Positions 1 to 8,766 of a stretch of 64,000 nucleotides of DNA are shown here, in pieces. Location of the stretch: assembly GCF_002754195.1 (NCBI RefSeq), contig NZ_PEEU01000001.1, positions 3,348,001 to 3,412,000 on the forward strand, given 5' to 3'. The notes below the pieces were generated by a model. The model was not told the DNA's origin. It ran no database searches and was given only the letters and a program-made list of their open reading frames with translations. A program made the translations under genes and the position numbers. This DNA comes from Flavobacterium sp. 9. Lineage in GTDB: Bacteria > Bacteroidota > Bacteroidia > Flavobacteriales > Flavobacteriaceae. Position 1 is the stretch's first letter, and each line of letters opens with the position of its first letter.

Positions 1-27
1 AAGCAATATTTAAGCCAATCTTAAGAC

Positions 28-62
28 AAAAAAGCCTGTTCAAGTGAATGAACAGGCTTTTT
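28..62. terminator. Bidirectional rho-independent terminator
   Basis: A 12-bp stem (31-42 pairs with 49-60, loop 43-48) is flanked by A and T runs that extend it to about 14 bp. It can end transcription from either side. On the minus strand it lies just past the sucB stop codon and should terminate the sucA-sucB unit. Confidence 0.85.
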
Positions 63-85
63 GTTATTGTGGAAAATTATTACAA

Positions 86-1330
86 TTATAGCTCTAAAGC
101 ACGTTTAGCATCGCCATTCATTAATAATTCTACTGGATTTTCTAAAGCTTCTTTTACAGCAACTAAGAAACCAACAGACTCACGTCCGTCGATAATTCTG
201 TGGTCATAAGAAAGTGCTACGTACATCATTGGGTGAATTTCAACTTTACCATTTACAGCAATTGGACGCTCAATAATATTGTGCATTCCTAAGATTCCTG
301 ATTGAGGAGGATTGATAATTGGAGTACTTAACATACTTCCAAAAACACCACCATTAGTAATTGTGAAAGTTCCTCCAGTCATATCATCAACAGTGATTTG
401 ACCGTCACGAGCTCTAAGTGCTAATCTTTTGATTTCAGCTTCAATTCCACGGAAAGTTAATAATTCAGCATTACGAACAACAGGAACCATTAAACCTTTT
501 GGTCCTGAAACTGCGATAGAGATATCAGCAAAATCGTAAGCAATTTTATAATCACCATCCATCATTGAGTTAACATCAGGATATAATTGTAAAGCTCTTG
601 TAACTGCTTTTGTAAAGAATGACATGAAACCTAATCCTAAACCACCATGTTTTGCTTTGAAAGCATCTTTGTATTCATTACGAATTTGGTTAATTGGCGT
701 CATGTTAACTTCGTTGAAAGTAGTTAACATTGCAGTTTCGTTTTTAGCAGCAACTAATCTTTCTGCTACTTTACGACGTAACATAGATAATTTTGTACGC
801 TCAGTTCCACGGCTTCCTCCAGTTGGAGTTCCCATAGAAGGTACTGCATTTACAGCATCATCTTTAGTGATTCTTCCGCCTTTACCAGTTCCTGAAACAG
901 TTGCTGGTGCTATGTTTTTTTCGTCTAATATTTTTCTTGCTGCCGGAGATGGAGTTCCTGCTGCATAACTTGTAGCTGCCGGAGCTTGTACTGGTGCTGC
1001 TTTTGGCGCTTCAGCTTTTACTTCTGCCTTTGGTGCTTCTGCTTTTGGAGTCTCAGCCGCTGGTGCAGCCGGAGCATCACCTGCAGGTTTTACACCATCA
1101 GTATCAATTAAACAAACTACAGCTCCTACTGCAACTGCATCACCTTCTTCTGCTTTAAGCGTAATAATTCCGCTCATTTCAGCCGGTAATTCAAGAGTTG
1201 CTTTATCTGAATCAACTTCAGCAATAGCTTGATCTTTTTCTACATAATCTCCGTCTTTTACTAACCAAGTTGCAATTTCAACTTCTTTTATTGATTCCCC
1301 TGGTGATGGGACTTTCATTTCTAAAATCAT
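86..1330 (-). CDS. sucB: 2-oxoglutarate dehydrogenase E2 (dihydrolipoyl succinyltransferase)
   Basis: E2 core of the 2-oxoglutarate dehydrogenase complex. It passes the succinyl group from E1 to CoA in the TCA cycle, in the cytoplasm. Domains in order: an N-terminal lipoyl domain with the lipoylated lysine in [10 protein letters not shown] (K43); an Ala/Pro/Glu-rich linker at about 80-125; a peripheral subunit (E3)-binding domain around [11 protein letters not shown]; and a C-terminal acyltransferase domain with the active-site motif SYDHRIIDG (H377, D381). The 414-residue length is normal, and the single lipoyl domain and succinyl-type catalytic domain fit SucB rather than AceF. It lies 78 bp downstream of sucA on the same strand, the usual E1-E2 order, with an inverted repeat between them. 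The ATG at 1330 is used; an internal ATG four codons later is possible. Confidence 0.97.
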   Translation of the reverse strand: MILEMKVPSPGESIKEVEIATWLVKDGDYVEKDQAIAEVDSDKATLELPAEMSGIITLKAEEGDAVAVGAVVCLIDTDGVKPAGDAPAAPAAETPKAEAPKAEVKAEAPKAAPVQAPAATSYAAGTPSPAARKILDEKNIAPATVSGTGKGGRITKDDAVNAVPSMGTPTGGSRGTERTKLSMLRRKVAERLVAAKNETAMLTTFNEVNMTPINQIRNEYKDAFKAKHGGLGLGFMSFFTKAVTRALQLYPDVNSMMDGDYKIAYDFADISIAVSGPKGLMVPVVRNAELLTFRGIEAEIKRLALRARDGQITVDDMTGGTFTITNGGVFGSMLSTPIINPPQSGILGMHNIIERPIAVNGKVEIHPMMYVALSYDHRIIDGRESVGFLVAVKEALENPVELLMNGDAKRALEL

Positions 1331-1356
1331 CTTATTTTTTGTTTAAGGTTTTTATG

Positions 1357-1401
1357 GTTTCAGGTTTCAAGTTGTTAAACCTGAAACCTGAAACTTGAAA
1401 C
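1357..1401. repeat. Inverted repeat between sucA and sucB
   Basis: An 11-bp perfect inverted repeat (1357-1367 with 1377-1387) is followed by a further direct copy of the AAACCTGAAAC unit. It fills most of the sucA-sucB gap. It has no long T-run in the direction of transcription, so it is more likely an mRNA-stabilising or attenuating hairpin, or a dispersed repeat, than a strong terminator. Confidence 0.6.
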
Positions 1402-1408
1402 ATTCTTT

Positions 1409-4183
1409 TTATCTGAATAAATTTTTATCGAAAACCATTCTAATTGCATCTGCATGACGACGTTTTGCGCGTGTGTAACTTCCTGATGCAGGCGCAGCAT
1501 AAGCTTTTAACGAAGCTAATCTCCATTTTACAAGATCAAAGTTCATTAACATAAAGCTGTAAGCTCCCATGTTTTTAGGTTCTTCCTGAGCCCAAACATA
1601 ATCATCAGCATTTGGATATTGTGCGATAATTGATTTTAATTGCTCAACTGGCAAAGGGAATAATTGCTCGATACGAACAACTGCAACGTCATTTCTTCCG
1701 TTGTTTTCTCTTTCAGCAACAATGTCATAGTAGAATTTACCAGTAACGAAAACTAAAGTTTTTACTGCTTTTTTATCTACTGCATTATCATCAATTGTTT
1801 CCTGGAAACTTCCTGTTGCTAATTCTTCTACTGTAGACACACATCTTGGATCACGCAATAAACTTTTTGGAGAGAAAACTACCAAAGGTTTACGGAAATT
1901 CGTTTTCATTTGTCTTCTCAATAAGTGGAAGAAGTTTGCCGGAGTTGTACAATCTGCAACATACATATTTTGTCTTGCACAAAGTTGTAAATAACGCTCC
2001 ATTCTTGCAGAAGAGTGTTCTGCACCTTGTCCTTCATATCCGTGAGGTAATAATAAAACGATACCATTTTGGTTGTTCCATTTATCTTCACCACATGAAA
2101 TATATTGGTCAATCATAATTTGCGCTCCGTTAGAGAAATCTCCAAATTGTGCTTCCCAAATTGTTAATGCGTTTGGATTTGCCAATGCATATCCGTAATC
2201 AAAACCAAGAACTCCATACTCAGATAAAAGAGAGTTGAAAACTCCAAATTTTCCTTTTTTGTTTTCGATTCCGTTTAATAGAATTACTTCTTCTTCAGAA
2301 TCTTCTACTTTTACAACAGCATGACGGTGAGAGAATGTACCACGCTCTACGTCCTGACCAGAAATACGAACATCAAATCCTTCTGTCAAAAGTGAACCGT
2401 AAGCTAAAGCTTCTGCAGTTCCCCAATCAATAGTGTTGTTTTCGTATCCAGTTTTTCTATCGGTAACAATTTTAGTTATTTTACTGATAAATTTCTTTTC
2501 TGCAGGTAAAGTTGAAATTGTATTGATGATAGAATCCAATCCTTTTTTATCAAAAGAAGTATCTACTTTTTCAAGCATTTGCGTATCAGTTACCTGAACA
2601 AATCCGTCCCATTCGTTTTTCATGAATGGAGTTATAATCGTCAAATCTTTTTTACGAGAAGCTTCTAAATTCACTTCCATAGTAGATTTGTATTCTTTTT
2701 CTAATGCATTTACATAAGAAGCATCGATTACGCCGTCAGACAATAATTTCTCAGCATAAATATCTCTTGGATTTTTATGTTTTGCGATGATTTTATATAA
2801 AACCGGTTGAGTAAAACGAGGTTCATCACCTTCGTTATGACCGTATTTTCTGTATCCTAAAAGATCGATAAATACATCACGTCCAAATTGCATTCTGTAA
2901 TCTAATGCAAAAGATACAGCATGTACAACAGCTTCAGCATCGTCAGCATTTACGTGTAATACTGGCGAAAGTGTAACTTTAGCAACGTCTGTACAATAAG
3001 TAGATGAACGAGCGTCTAAATAGTTAGTTGTAAAACCAACCTGGTTGTTGATTACAATATGGATTGTTCCTCCAGTTTTGTAACCGTCAAGTTGCGCCAT
3101 TTGAATGATTTCGTACAAGATTCCCTGACCTGCGATTGCAGCATCTCCGTGAACGGCAATAGGTAATACTTTAGAGAAATCATCAGCATAATATTTATCT
3201 TGTTTTGCTCTTGTGATTCCTTCAATTACAGCTCCAACAGTTTCTAAGTGAGAAGGGTTTGGTGCTAAATTGATATTGATGCTTTTTCCTGATCTTGTTT
3301 TTTTGTCAGCAGTAAGACCTAAATGGTATTTTACGTCACCATCAAAATATTCCTGATCGTAATCTTTACCGTCAAATTCACCAAAGATATCCTGAGTTGA
3401 TTTTCCGAAGATGTTTGCCAAAACGTTCAAACGACCACGGTGAGCCATTCCCATTACGAATTGTTCAACACCTTTTTCAGCAGCTTGTTCGATCAAAGCG
3501 TCTAAAGCCGGAATAATAGATTCTCCACCTTCAAGTGAGAATCTTTTTTGACCAACATATTTAGTATGTAAGAAGTTCTCGAAAGAAACTGCTTGATTTA
3601 ATTTGTTTAAGATAGTTTTCTTTTCTTCAGAAGAAAAATTAGGCTGATTAACATTAACCGCTAGTTTTTCCTGAATCCATTTTACAACGCCAGGATTTCT
3701 GATATACATATATTCAATACCAATATGCTGGCAGTAAATAGCTTTAAGACGGTTTACGATAGCTTCTAAAGAAGAAGGCGGTATTCCGATAGTTTGAGCA
3801 GCATCAAAAACTGTTGAAAGATCAGCAGTTGTTAATCCGAAATTTTCAATGTCTAAAGTTGGAGATGAAGTTCTACGGTCACGAACAGGATTTGTTTTTG
3901 TAAACAAATGTCCTCTTGTGCGGTATCCATCAATTAATTTTAGAACGTTGAATTCTTTTTGTAATTTTTCTGAAACTTTACTGTAATCTGTGTTGTCGCT
4001 AGTCACATATTCAACAATTTGTTGAACTGGATTTTCGTCATTATAAGTCGTTTGGCCAAAGTCGAAACCTTGAAAAAAACTTCTCCAGCTTGGCTCAACG
4101 CTATCTGGATTTACTAAATACTGATCATATAATTGTGCGAAAAACTCTGTATGCGCTGCATTTAAAAATGAAAACCTATCCAT
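1409..4183 (-). CDS. sucA: 2-oxoglutarate dehydrogenase E1 component
   Basis: Thiamine-diphosphate-dependent E1 of the 2-oxoglutarate dehydrogenase complex. It decarboxylates 2-oxoglutarate and succinylates the lipoyl group of E2. At 924 residues it matches the usual 900-940. Visible hallmarks are the N-terminal E2-docking segment MDRFSFLNAAHTEFF; the MAHRGRLNVL block; the ThDP/Mg motif from HGDAAIAGQG to INNQVGFTT; and the C-terminal transketolase-like pyrimidine-binding domain with GYEGQGAEHSSAR. The open frame extends 13 codons upstream, but the ATG at 4183 is chosen because its product begins exactly as E1 proteins do. A TAnnTTTG promoter lies 37 bp upstream. It is the first gene of the sucA-sucB unit. 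Confidence 0.97.
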   Translation of the reverse strand: MDRFSFLNAAHTEFFAQLYDQYLVNPDSVEPSWRSFFQGFDFGQTTYNDENPVQQIVEYVTSDNTDYSKVSEKLQKEFNVLKLIDGYRTRGHLFTKTNPVRDRRTSSPTLDIENFGLTTADLSTVFDAAQTIGIPPSSLEAIVNRLKAIYCQHIGIEYMYIRNPGVVKWIQEKLAVNVNQPNFSSEEKKTILNKLNQAVSFENFLHTKYVGQKRFSLEGGESIIPALDALIEQAAEKGVEQFVMGMAHRGRLNVLANIFGKSTQDIFGEFDGKDYDQEYFDGDVKYHLGLTADKKTRSGKSININLAPNPSHLETVGAVIEGITRAKQDKYYADDFSKVLPIAVHGDAAIAGQGILYEIIQMAQLDGYKTGGTIHIVINNQVGFTTNYLDARSSTYCTDVAKVTLSPVLHVNADDAEAVVHAVSFALDYRMQFGRDVFIDLLGYRKYGHNEGDEPRFTQPVLYKIIAKHKNPRDIYAEKLLSDGVIDASYVNALEKEYKSTMEVNLEASRKKDLTIITPFMKNEWDGFVQVTDTQMLEKVDTSFDKKGLDSIINTISTLPAEKKFISKITKIVTDRKTGYENNTIDWGTAEALAYGSLLTEGFDVRISGQDVERGTFSHRHAVVKVEDSEEEVILLNGIENKKGKFGVFNSLLSEYGVLGFDYGYALANPNALTIWEAQFGDFSNGAQIMIDQYISCGEDKWNNQNGIVLLLPHGYEGQGAEHSSARMERYLQLCARQNMYVADCTTPANFFHLLRRQMKTNFRKPLVVFSPKSLLRDPRCVSTVEELATGSFQETIDDNAVDKKAVKTLVFVTGKFYYDIVAERENNGRNDVAVVRIEQLFPLPVEQLKSIIAQYPNADDYVWAQEEPKNMGAYSFMLMNFDLVKWRLASLKAYAAPASGSYTRAKRRHADAIRMVFDKNLFR

Positions 4184-4219
4184 AATATGAGTGAATATAC
4201 TTTTTGTTAAATAGAATGG

Positions 4220-4227
4220 CAAAAGTA
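4220..4227 (-). promoter_or_regulatory. Bacteroidota -7 promoter element of sucA
   Basis: On the minus strand the sequence reads TACTTTTG, a perfect match to TAnnTTTG, about 37 bp upstream of the sucA ATG. No clear -33 TTG was found at the expected distance, so the assignment rests on the -7 box and its position. Confidence 0.55.
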
Positions 4228-4299
4228 CAACAATCGCCTTTATTTAGATCTTTTTTTTACGTACTTTTACGTAAAAATTTGTTAAAATAAACGTTAAGT

Positions 4300-4851
4300 A
4301 TGTATATAAATCAAATTTCAATCGTTTTCAAAACATTTTTTGTGATTTTGATAGTCTCTTTTTCAAGTTCAGCAATTGCCCAACAAAAGTATGTTATAGA
4401 CAACAGCAATCATTTTTGGGACAAAGTTCAATTTGGTGGCGGACTTGGTTTAGGAATTGGTTCCGGTTATACAGATATTTCTGTTATGCCAAGTGCAATC
4501 TACAATGTTAATGAAATTGTGGCTTTTGGAGTAGGTTTACAGTTTGGATATTTATCTTCAAAAAACTATTATGATTCGTTTGTTTACGGAGGAAGTTTGG
4601 TTACACTTGTAAACCCAATTCCCGAAATTCAATTATCTGCAGAATTGGAGCAAGTGCGAATAAACACCAGTTATGATTCAACGCCGTACCGACCTTCTTA
4701 CTCTGATAATTATTGGAATACGGCCTTATATCTTGGAGCAGGTTACAGAACCGGAAGTGTAACCGTTGGTGCACGTTATGATGTTTTGTACAATGCACAA
4801 ACGAGTCTTTATGGATCTGGATTTATGCCTTTTGTGAGAGTATATTTTTAA
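4300..4851 (+). CDS. Small outer-membrane beta-barrel protein
   Basis: Function not known. The 183-residue product starts with a Sec signal peptide ending in SSSAIAQQ (cleavage near residue 27). It then has alternating glycine/aromatic amphipathic strands (GGGLGLGIGSGY, AVGVGLQFGY-like segments) and ends in a C-terminal phenylalanine (FVRVYF), the pattern of an outer-membrane beta-barrel recognised by the Bam machinery. The length suits an eight-stranded barrel. It is divergent from sucA (117 bp between starts) and is followed by two lipoprotein genes on the same strand. A porin-like or structural role is possible, but no substrate is suggested by the sequence. Confidence 0.8.
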   Translation: MYINQISIVFKTFFVILIVSFSSSAIAQQKYVIDNSNHFWDKVQFGGGLGLGIGSGYTDISVMPSAIYNVNEIVAFGVGLQFGYLSSKNYYDSFVYGGSLVTLVNPIPEIQLSAELEQVRINTSYDSTPYRPSYSDNYWNTALYLGAGYRTGSVTVGARYDVLYNAQTSLYGSGFMPFVRVYF

Positions 4852-4903
4852 AAGGTTCAGAGGTTCATAGCAACAAAGGTTCAAAGGTTTTAAATATTGA
4901 AAT

Positions 4904-5467
4904 TTGAAGAAATATATTTTTATAATTACAGCAATTATTATTTCGAGTTGTAATAATTCGAAGAAAGCAGAAGTTGTAGACACAAAAGTTGTAAAGAAAG
5001 AACTAAAACCTTTTTTTGATTCAGATAAAATAGATCATTATTATTTGAATTTTTCTGATGATGATTTTATGAAAATTATTAGAAAAGATAAGAATACTGA
5101 TAAAGAAGTCGAATTTATTACTTTATTTGTGCACAGTTTTCCTGATACTATTCCACAAGAAAACTTCGAAAAAATTCTATTGAATCATAAGTACAAAAAA
5201 TCAAATTTATCGCTCAAACAGCAAAAAGAGATTGAAAATGTCTTTAGCGAAAAAGATTCATTGCAAGATACTTTCGCTGCCTGTGCTGCAGAATATCGTG
5301 ACATTTTTATTTTTAAAAAGAAAGAAAAAACAGTTGGAATCGCAAAGATTTGTTTTAAATGTGGTCGTTTCCAGATTACGGGAAGTAAACTAGATACAAA
5401 CGGATTTGGACTTTGGTCTGAATTAGATAAATTGAAAAGTATTATTCGACCAAACGAAAAGCCTTAA
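4904..5467 (+). CDS. Lipoprotein of unknown function (TTG start)
   Basis: Not recognised. The 187-residue product has a lipoprotein signal peptide with lipobox ISSC (Cys at about 16). The mature part is Lys/Asp/Glu-rich and has a paired-cysteine segment, ICFKCGRF, near its end, which could form a disulfide or bind metal. The only start that keeps the signal peptide is TTG at 4904, because an in-frame TGA sits at 4898. It lies 52 bp after the beta-barrel gene and 60 bp before another lipoprotein, so a loose operon of envelope proteins is likely. Confidence 0.7.
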   Translation: MKKYIFIITAIIISSCNNSKKAEVVDTKVVKKELKPFFDSDKIDHYYLNFSDDDFMKIIRKDKNTDKEVEFITLFVHSFPDTIPQENFEKILLNHKYKKSNLSLKQQKEIENVFSEKDSLQDTFAACAAEYRDIFIFKKKEKTVGIAKICFKCGRFQITGSKLDTNGFGLWSELDKLKSIIRPNEKP

Positions 5468-5527
5468 CAACTGAGTTTCGGGACTAAGGTTTTGATTCAT
5501 TAAAATATTAATAATTACACTTCTTAA

Positions 5528-5944
5528 ATGAAAAAATATTTTGCTATTCTTTTTGGAATTTTTCTAGGAAGTTCGTCCTGTCAACAAAAGGAAACAAAAA
5601 ACGTTGATGTTAAAAAACAAGCTCAAATAAATGCAAATCTTGGAGTAATAAATTCTTTGCGTAATGCTGGTGATAAGCTAACTGCTTCAAGAGAAGTTTT
5701 TCACTGGATTTATTTCAAAGAAGAAAAACAAAGAAATAATTATTTGATAGAAGTAAGTAAGAAAGGATTTGAACTAGTGAGTTCAAATAAAATTAATGAT
5801 AAGTTTCCATATCAATTACAAATAAAAAGAATTGATAAAGTTGATGAAAATAGTGTAAATGATTATGTAATCTATTTATGGGAAAAGGCAATTGAATATG
5901 GTGGAGATTATGATGGCTGGGAAACAAGTATAGAAAAAACTTAG
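5528..5944 (+). CDS. Lipoprotein of unknown function
   Basis: Not recognised. The 138-residue product begins with a lipoprotein signal peptide ending in SSSC (Cys about residue 18). Its mature region resembles the regulator-of-RNase-E-B/DUF695-like pattern only loosely: charged, with ASREVFHWIYF near the middle and GGDYDGWET close to the C-terminus. The GGDYDGW ending is typical of small RraB-like (DUF695) domains, so a remote RraB-like fold is conceivable; I could not confirm this. It follows another lipoprotein by 60 bp on the same strand. Confidence 0.65.
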   Translation: MKKYFAILFGIFLGSSSCQQKETKNVDVKKQAQINANLGVINSLRNAGDKLTASREVFHWIYFKEEKQRNNYLIEVSKKGFELVSSNKINDKFPYQLQIKRIDKVDENSVNDYVIYLWEKAIEYGGDYDGWETSIEKT

Positions 5945-5979
5945 AACCTTAGCATCTAAGAATCTTAGAACCTCAAAAC

Positions 5980-7095
5980 TTACTGATAAATATAAACAGT
6001 AACATAAACCCCATCGTCTACTTTTATCAAATAACCATCAGTATCGTAAAAATATTTATAAGTTTGGGTTTTTTGAACCTCTCCATTATCGACTAACTTT
6101 TGTTCGATTACGTGTAAATATGGATTTGGTAAAGTTTGTCCTAGTAATGAGGAAAACGTAGTTGCGATTTTATAATAAGGTTCATTGTTGTAGATTCCTG
6201 CTTTTGTGCCGTCATATTTAGTAATTACTACTCGTCCATTAGCAACTTCTCCCTGAGACGGAATGACTTCATATCTTGTTTCTTTAACTTCAGTATCAGT
6301 ATATTCAAAAGTTGAGGCATTCATTGAACCTGCACGATGAATTACTCTTCCGCTTGAATCGTATGTATATGTAGTCGAATAGCCATCAATTAAAACATTA
6401 GTTATAAGTCCGTTTTCGTATGTATATGGCGTTTTATTGTTGATTACGTTGCCATTGCTGTCATATTCATAAGAAAATTCGATTCCTGAAGATCCAAGTG
6501 AATTAGGACCTTTTAGAATATCAATCCTTATAAGTTGTCCTAAATCATTGTAAGTGTAAGTTCTTACGTCACCTTTTGGTGTATTTGCGTTTAAAGCATC
6601 TTCACTTGCTGCATATAGATTATCAGTTAAAGAAGAGTCAGAAGTTGGATCAATTACGTATTTGTCTTTATCGTATTGGATCGATTGAACCAAATGTTTA
6701 ACAGTTTCACTTCTTTTTCCGCTGGCCGATTTTTTATTAATATTTTTTACTGCCGGTTTAAGCAATCCCGATTGCGGAAGTACAGCTTTAGATTGTGTTA
6801 TTTCGGTAGTTATGCTAAGAGTGAGTCCTTTACTATCTGTAATGATAAAGGTATAATTTCCTGCCTTCAAACCAGTTTGTGATGGTGAAATTGTATAAGG
6901 AGGAGTTCCTCCCGAAGGTATAAAAGTAACTGAGCCGGTATTCCCTCCATAAACAGCTACATCAATTTTTGTAAATGTTGCAGCCAAAGGTTTTATTACA
7001 ACTTCTGGTTCAGTTTTGACAGGTGTTTTTGTCGGTTCATCTGATGAGCAGGAAGCTATTATAATAAAAGATAACAGAAGGATAATTTTTCTCAT
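5980..7095 (-). CDS. YD/RHS-repeat-like lipoprotein
   Basis: A 371-residue lipoprotein with signal peptide and lipobox IASC (Cys 16). After a Thr/Pro-rich linker comes a region of about 75 residues resembling a SprB/PKD-like repeat (GGTPPYTISPSQTGLKAGNYTFIITD), then several YD-type repeats: YTYNDLGQLIRID, YEYDSNGNVI, YTYDSSGRVIH and YFYDTDGYLIKV. RHS/YD repeats form extended beta shells, but this protein is far too short for a toxin cage and has no core domain or toxin tip. It is best seen as a short surface lipoprotein of unknown role. It is convergent with the small lipoprotein gene ending at 5944. Confidence 0.75.
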   Translation of the reverse strand: MRKIILLLSFIIIASCSSDEPTKTPVKTEPEVVIKPLAATFTKIDVAVYGGNTGSVTFIPSGGTPPYTISPSQTGLKAGNYTFIITDSKGLTLSITTEITQSKAVLPQSGLLKPAVKNINKKSASGKRSETVKHLVQSIQYDKDKYVIDPTSDSSLTDNLYAASEDALNANTPKGDVRTYTYNDLGQLIRIDILKGPNSLGSSGIEFSYEYDSNGNVINNKTPYTYENGLITNVLIDGYSTTYTYDSSGRVIHRAGSMNASTFEYTDTEVKETRYEVIPSQGEVANGRVVITKYDGTKAGIYNNEPYYKIATTFSSLLGQTLPNPYLHVIEQKLVDNGEVQKTQTYKYFYDTDGYLIKVDDGVYVTVYIYQ

Positions 7096-7180
7096 GAATT
7101 TCGGAAATTATCCAACAAATATTAAGATTTTTTCTGAATAAATCTAACTGTTTTGTAGAAAAGTGTAGTAAGTCAGAATT

Positions 7181-7534
7181 TTACTTGTAGTGATTTCGAA
7201 ACCACACTTTCTGCCATTCTCTTTTTAAAATCAAAAACGCAACCTGTTCAGCAAGAATTACCAAATCAGAACCGTCTAGTTTTTTGATTTCACTTTCCGA
7301 AACATCGATAATATAAAGCAAGTTTAAATATTCAGCGAATTTGTACTGAATCATTCTGTAGATTTTTTCGTGAAGTTGAATTTTTAATTCATCCGGAGAA
7401 ATGCTTAACGGAAAATCGATGCCTTCATTTGCCAAATTAAAATCCTTATTAATTTGTTCAATCAGGTTTAGATATAGGTTTTCTTTTTCGGCATCAGCCA
7501 ATAAAAAATCGGTATTTTCAGGAATTGGAAACAT
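7181..7534 (-). CDS. Conserved-looking hypothetical protein
   Basis: Not recognised. The 117-residue product is soluble and mostly alpha-helical, with no signal peptide or membrane segment. It begins MFPIPENTDFLLADAEKE and is acidic in the first half, basic at the C-terminus (REWQKVWFRNHYK). A TAnnTTTG match (TAACTTTG on the minus strand, 7557-7564) lies 23 bp upstream of the ATG, which supports it being a real, separately transcribed gene. It lies between the YD-repeat lipoprotein and the LacI regulator on the same strand. Confidence 0.7.
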   Translation of the reverse strand: MFPIPENTDFLLADAEKENLYLNLIEQINKDFNLANEGIDFPLSISPDELKIQLHEKIYRMIQYKFAEYLNLLYIIDVSESEIKKLDGSDLVILAEQVAFLILKREWQKVWFRNHYK

Positions 7535-7575
7535 TGATGCTTTTTAAGAATTGACGCAAAGTTAAAACTAAAAAA

Positions 7576-8601
7576 TCATTTAACGGTTGATTCTCTTTCA
7601 ATGATTCTTGTAGGAAGTTCAATAATTTGATGTGTCACCTGTCGATGCTCTTTTATGTCCATAATTTCATCGATTAAAAGCGAAACCGCCTGATGTCCCA
7701 TTTCGAATCCGGGTTGATCAATTGTTGTTAGTTTTGGCGAAATAACCGTACTCATAAACCAATTACTGAATCCAAAAACCGCAACTTGTTCCGGAGTTTT
7801 TATTCCGGCTTCGTTAAAATATTTTATAATCCCGATGGCGACTAAATCTGTAATCGCAAAAATCGCATCAATATCCGGATTTTCGGTCATTACTTTTTGC
7901 GCATTTTCGTAACCATCTTCAAAATCAGTATTGTTGTCGCAAACGTAAACCAGTTTCGAATCGTACTCAATTCCGTGAGCTTCAAGCGCTCTTTTATAAC
8001 CTAAAAAGCGGTCAATAGAATTCTGCGGAACATAAGAACCTCTAAAATGGGCGATTTTTTTATATCCTTTATTAATAAGATACGTCACAGCATCATAAGC
8101 CGCTTTTGCATCATTAATAACAACTTTAGAACAATCAACTCTTTTTGCAATTTTATCAAAAAGAACAACAGGAGTATTTTTCCGAATCGCTTCATTAATA
8201 TGAGTGAAATCATCGGTTTCATTTGAAAGTGACATTAAAACTCCGTCAACTCGTTTTTGAATTAAAAGAGCAAGTTGTTTTTTCTCGAGTTCATACTTTT
8301 CGTTTGATTGTAATATAATGACCAAATAACCTCTTTTTTCGGCTTCTTCAAGGATTCCATTTAATACACTTGAAAAAAAATGATGAACCGTAGCCGGAAT
8401 AATGACGCCAATTGTTTTGGTTTCATTAGTTCTAAGGTTTACCGCAACAGAATTAGGCATGTAGTTCATCGTTTCGGCCATTTCGATAACTCTGGCTCGC
8501 GTAGACTTACTAATATCTGTATACCCTTTTAAGGCTTTTGAGACTGTGGTAACCGAAATTCCCAAGGCTGAGGCTATATCTATTAATTTTGTGTCATTCA
8601 T
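7576..8601 (-). CDS. LacI-family transcriptional regulator
   Basis: A 341-residue LacI/GalR repressor or activator. The N-terminal helix-turn-helix is clear (IDIASALGISVTTVSKALKG, residues about 7-26), followed by the hinge helix YMPNSVAVNLRTNETKTIG and a periplasmic-binding-protein-like sugar-sensing domain from about residue 62 to the end. It is divergently transcribed from the TonB receptor/MFS/trehalase genes, and two LacI-type palindromes lie between them. The most likely ligand is therefore trehalose or a derivative, and the likely target is the divergent operon and its own gene. Ligand identity is inferred from context only. Confidence 0.93.
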   Translation of the reverse strand: MNDTKLIDIASALGISVTTVSKALKGYTDISKSTRARVIEMAETMNYMPNSVAVNLRTNETKTIGVIIPATVHHFFSSVLNGILEEAEKRGYLVIILQSNEKYELEKKQLALLIQKRVDGVLMSLSNETDDFTHINEAIRKNTPVVLFDKIAKRVDCSKVVINDAKAAYDAVTYLINKGYKKIAHFRGSYVPQNSIDRFLGYKRALEAHGIEYDSKLVYVCDNNTDFEDGYENAQKVMTENPDIDAIFAITDLVAIGIIKYFNEAGIKTPEQVAVFGFSNWFMSTVISPKLTTIDQPGFEMGHQAVSLLIDEIMDIKEHRQVTHQIIELPTRIIERESTVK

Positions 8602-8648
8602 GAAATAAAAGTACTAAAAATAAACTGCATTGATAAAATTTTAAGTTC

Positions 8649-8683
8649 CGAAAACGTTTTAGGTGTTTTCGAAAACGTTTTCG
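8649..8683. promoter_or_regulatory. Twin LacI-family operators in the divergent promoter
   Basis: The second palindrome, CGAAAACGTTTTCG (8670-8683), is perfect. The first copy at 8649-8660 has the same core, CGAAAACGTTTT. Their centres, the central CpG steps at 8655/8656 and 8676/8677, are exactly 21 bp apart, two helical turns. The AAACGTTT core with a central CG is characteristic of LacI/GalR operators. They lie 48-120 bp upstream of the two divergent genes, so the LacI protein at 7576-8601 is the probable binder. Confidence 0.85.
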
Positions 8684-8717
8684 ATTTTTAATTCCTATAT
8701 TCCTTATAATTAGTTAT

Positions 8718-8725
8718 TAAGTTTG
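8718..8725 (+). promoter_or_regulatory. -7 promoter element for the TonB receptor gene
   Basis: TAAGTTTG matches TAnnTTTG exactly and lies 42 bp before the receptor start codon, 35 bp downstream of the second LacI-type palindrome. Operators upstream of the promoter would suit activation or looping more than simple steric block. Confidence 0.6.
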
Positions 8726-8766
8726 ACAGTGATAACCATAATTACTAACTAACCGAACAAAAAAAA

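Noticed and set aside
624..968. Plus-strand open frame of 114 codons inside sucB
   Set aside because: Antisense shadow of a strongly conserved gene with no promoter or recognisable domain.
5980..7095. RHS toxin
   Set aside because: Too short, no RHS core motif, no toxin tip, and a plain lipoprotein signal; only a few YD-like repeats.
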